Of a stretch of 64,000 nucleotides of DNA, positions 63,354 to 64,000 are shown in pieces (the stretch's first letter is position 1; every line of letters starts with the position of its first letter). This DNA comes from Quillaja saponaria (lineage: Eukaryota; Streptophyta; Magnoliopsida; Fabales; Quillajaceae), in NCBI GenBank assembly GCA_029379385.1, contig CM055612.1, positions 18,662,001 through 18,726,000 of the forward strand. Direction: 5' to 3'. The position numbers and the translations under genes are program-made. The notes beneath the pieces were generated by a model. That model saw nothing but the letters and a program-made list of their open reading frames with translations. It ran no database searches and had not been told where the DNA came from.

Positions 63354-64000
63354 ATGAAGGCAGAACAAGAGGATTCGCTAAAAGAAAAAGATGACCTTGA
63401 GTTCATCTCCTTGAAGAAAGAACTTAAACTCCAACTGGTAAGGAATGAATTGCTGGTGAAAGAAAACCAGCAACTCAGGCAAGAGGTAGCCAACCTAAAA
63501 ACACAGATAACTTCTCTTAAAGCACACAACAATGAGCGGAAATCTATTCTCTGGAAGAAGATGCAGAACTGCATTGACAACAACAATTCAGATGCCATTC
63601 AACAGAAACCAGTAGTCCCAATCAGGGCACTGGAACAGGGTCCAGCATTTCAGAATTGGCATTCAAAGTCAGATTTCCAAGAATCAGCAAACAGAAAGGA
63701 AACACCAATAAAAGTACCAACCCCTCCGCCAAGGCCTACTTCCGCTGCTCCCTCTTTGTGCAAGGAAGAAAAGGGAGATAAAATGTCGTTAATAGCAGCA
63801 CCACCACCTCCTCCAGCACCAACAAAATCAAGAGTTGGGTCAAAAGCAGTGCGACGTGTGCCGGAAGTAATTGAACTGTACCGTTCACTTACAAGGAAAG
63901 ACACCCACATGGAAAACAGAACCAGTCCTAATGGACTCCCAACAGTTGCATTTACAAGGAACATGATTGGAGAAATTGAAAATCGCTCAACTTATCTTTC
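63354..64000 (+). CDS. CHUP1/IPGA1-like coiled-coil protein, 5' part
   Basis: Open from ATG 63354 to the window edge (215 codons plus two bases), with a stop in frame upstream (63327-63329). Residues 1-65 are charged heptad-like coiled coil (EKDDLEFISLKKELKLQL, then LRQEVANLKTQITSLK). A proline-rich stretch follows, with APPPPPAPTK at about 149-158. Then comes VRRVPEVIELYRSLTRKD (166-183), the signature that opens the conserved C-terminal domain of CHUP1-like proteins. CHUP1 links chloroplasts to actin; smaller relatives such as IPGA1 act on microtubules and cell expansion. The short N-terminus, without a long outer-envelope anchor region, favours a small CHUP1-like member over CHUP1 itself. 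The ATG could also be an internal Met if an exon starts at the AG near 63341. Confidence 0.8.
   Translation, partial: MKAEQEDSLKEKDDLEFISLKKELKLQLVRNELLVKENQQLRQEVANLKTQITSLKAHNNERKSILWKKMQNCIDNNNSDAIQQKPVVPIRALEQGPAFQNWHSKSDFQESANRKETPIKVPTPPPRPTSAAPSLCKEEKGDKMSLIAAPPPPPAPTKSRVGSKAVRRVPEVIELYRSLTRKDTHMENRTSPNGLPTVAFTRNMIGEIENRSTYL

Noticed and set aside
63278..63964. Two minus-strand frames of 106 and 104 codons
   Set aside because: They are antisense to the CHUP1-like coding frame, which has clear motif support.

Overview
The window is nuclear DNA from a flowering plant, most likely a dicot. The evidence is plant-type genes with many GT-AG introns, AT-rich intergenic DNA, and degenerate plant transposons (CACTA, hAT, MULE-like, Ty1/copia, tRNA-derived SINEs). 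The species cannot be named from the sequence. Only one long gene is complete and intact: clathrin heavy chain, + strand, 44011-56811, 30 coding exons, 1704 residues.

Left part (1-19.5 kb). After AT-rich DNA and a MULE-like long-TIR element (2985-4092) there is a small snoRNA cluster (4564-5266) behind a telo box. It holds two U61-like C/D snoRNAs matching 18S rRNA and a third C/D snoRNA with a 14-nt match to 25S rRNA. From 11952 to 17514 lies the most unusual locus. A signal-peptide exon is followed by 15 near-identical exons, 13 of them exactly 96 nt and phase 1-1. Each encodes a 32-residue unit centred on an Asp-Tyr peptide, DYTPPHTHPNPPP. It reads as a secreted precursor of many copies of a tyrosine-sulfated, proline-rich signalling peptide, distantly like the RGF/GOLVEN/CLEL class but without its His-Asn end. 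This is the main candidate for an undescribed system.

Middle part (18.7-43.9 kb) is a transposon graveyard. A Ty1/copia element on the minus strand is split by a 4.48-kb CACTA-type element (19494-23972) that left a 3-bp ATA duplication. That element carries a broken copy of a p24-delta cargo-receptor gene, so it looks like a gene-capturing (Pack-type) CACTA. A second CACTA element (27177-31976), a dead hAT transposase (37909-39800) and a dead MAPKKK-like kinase (41009-42040) follow.

Right part (44-64 kb). Clathrin heavy chain carries transposon insertions in introns 10 and 25. Just downstream lies a pyruvate decarboxylase pseudogene (57887-60319) that keeps its introns and TATA box but has several stops and frameshifts. 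At the right edge is the 5' part of a CHUP1/IPGA1-like coiled-coil gene (63354 onward).
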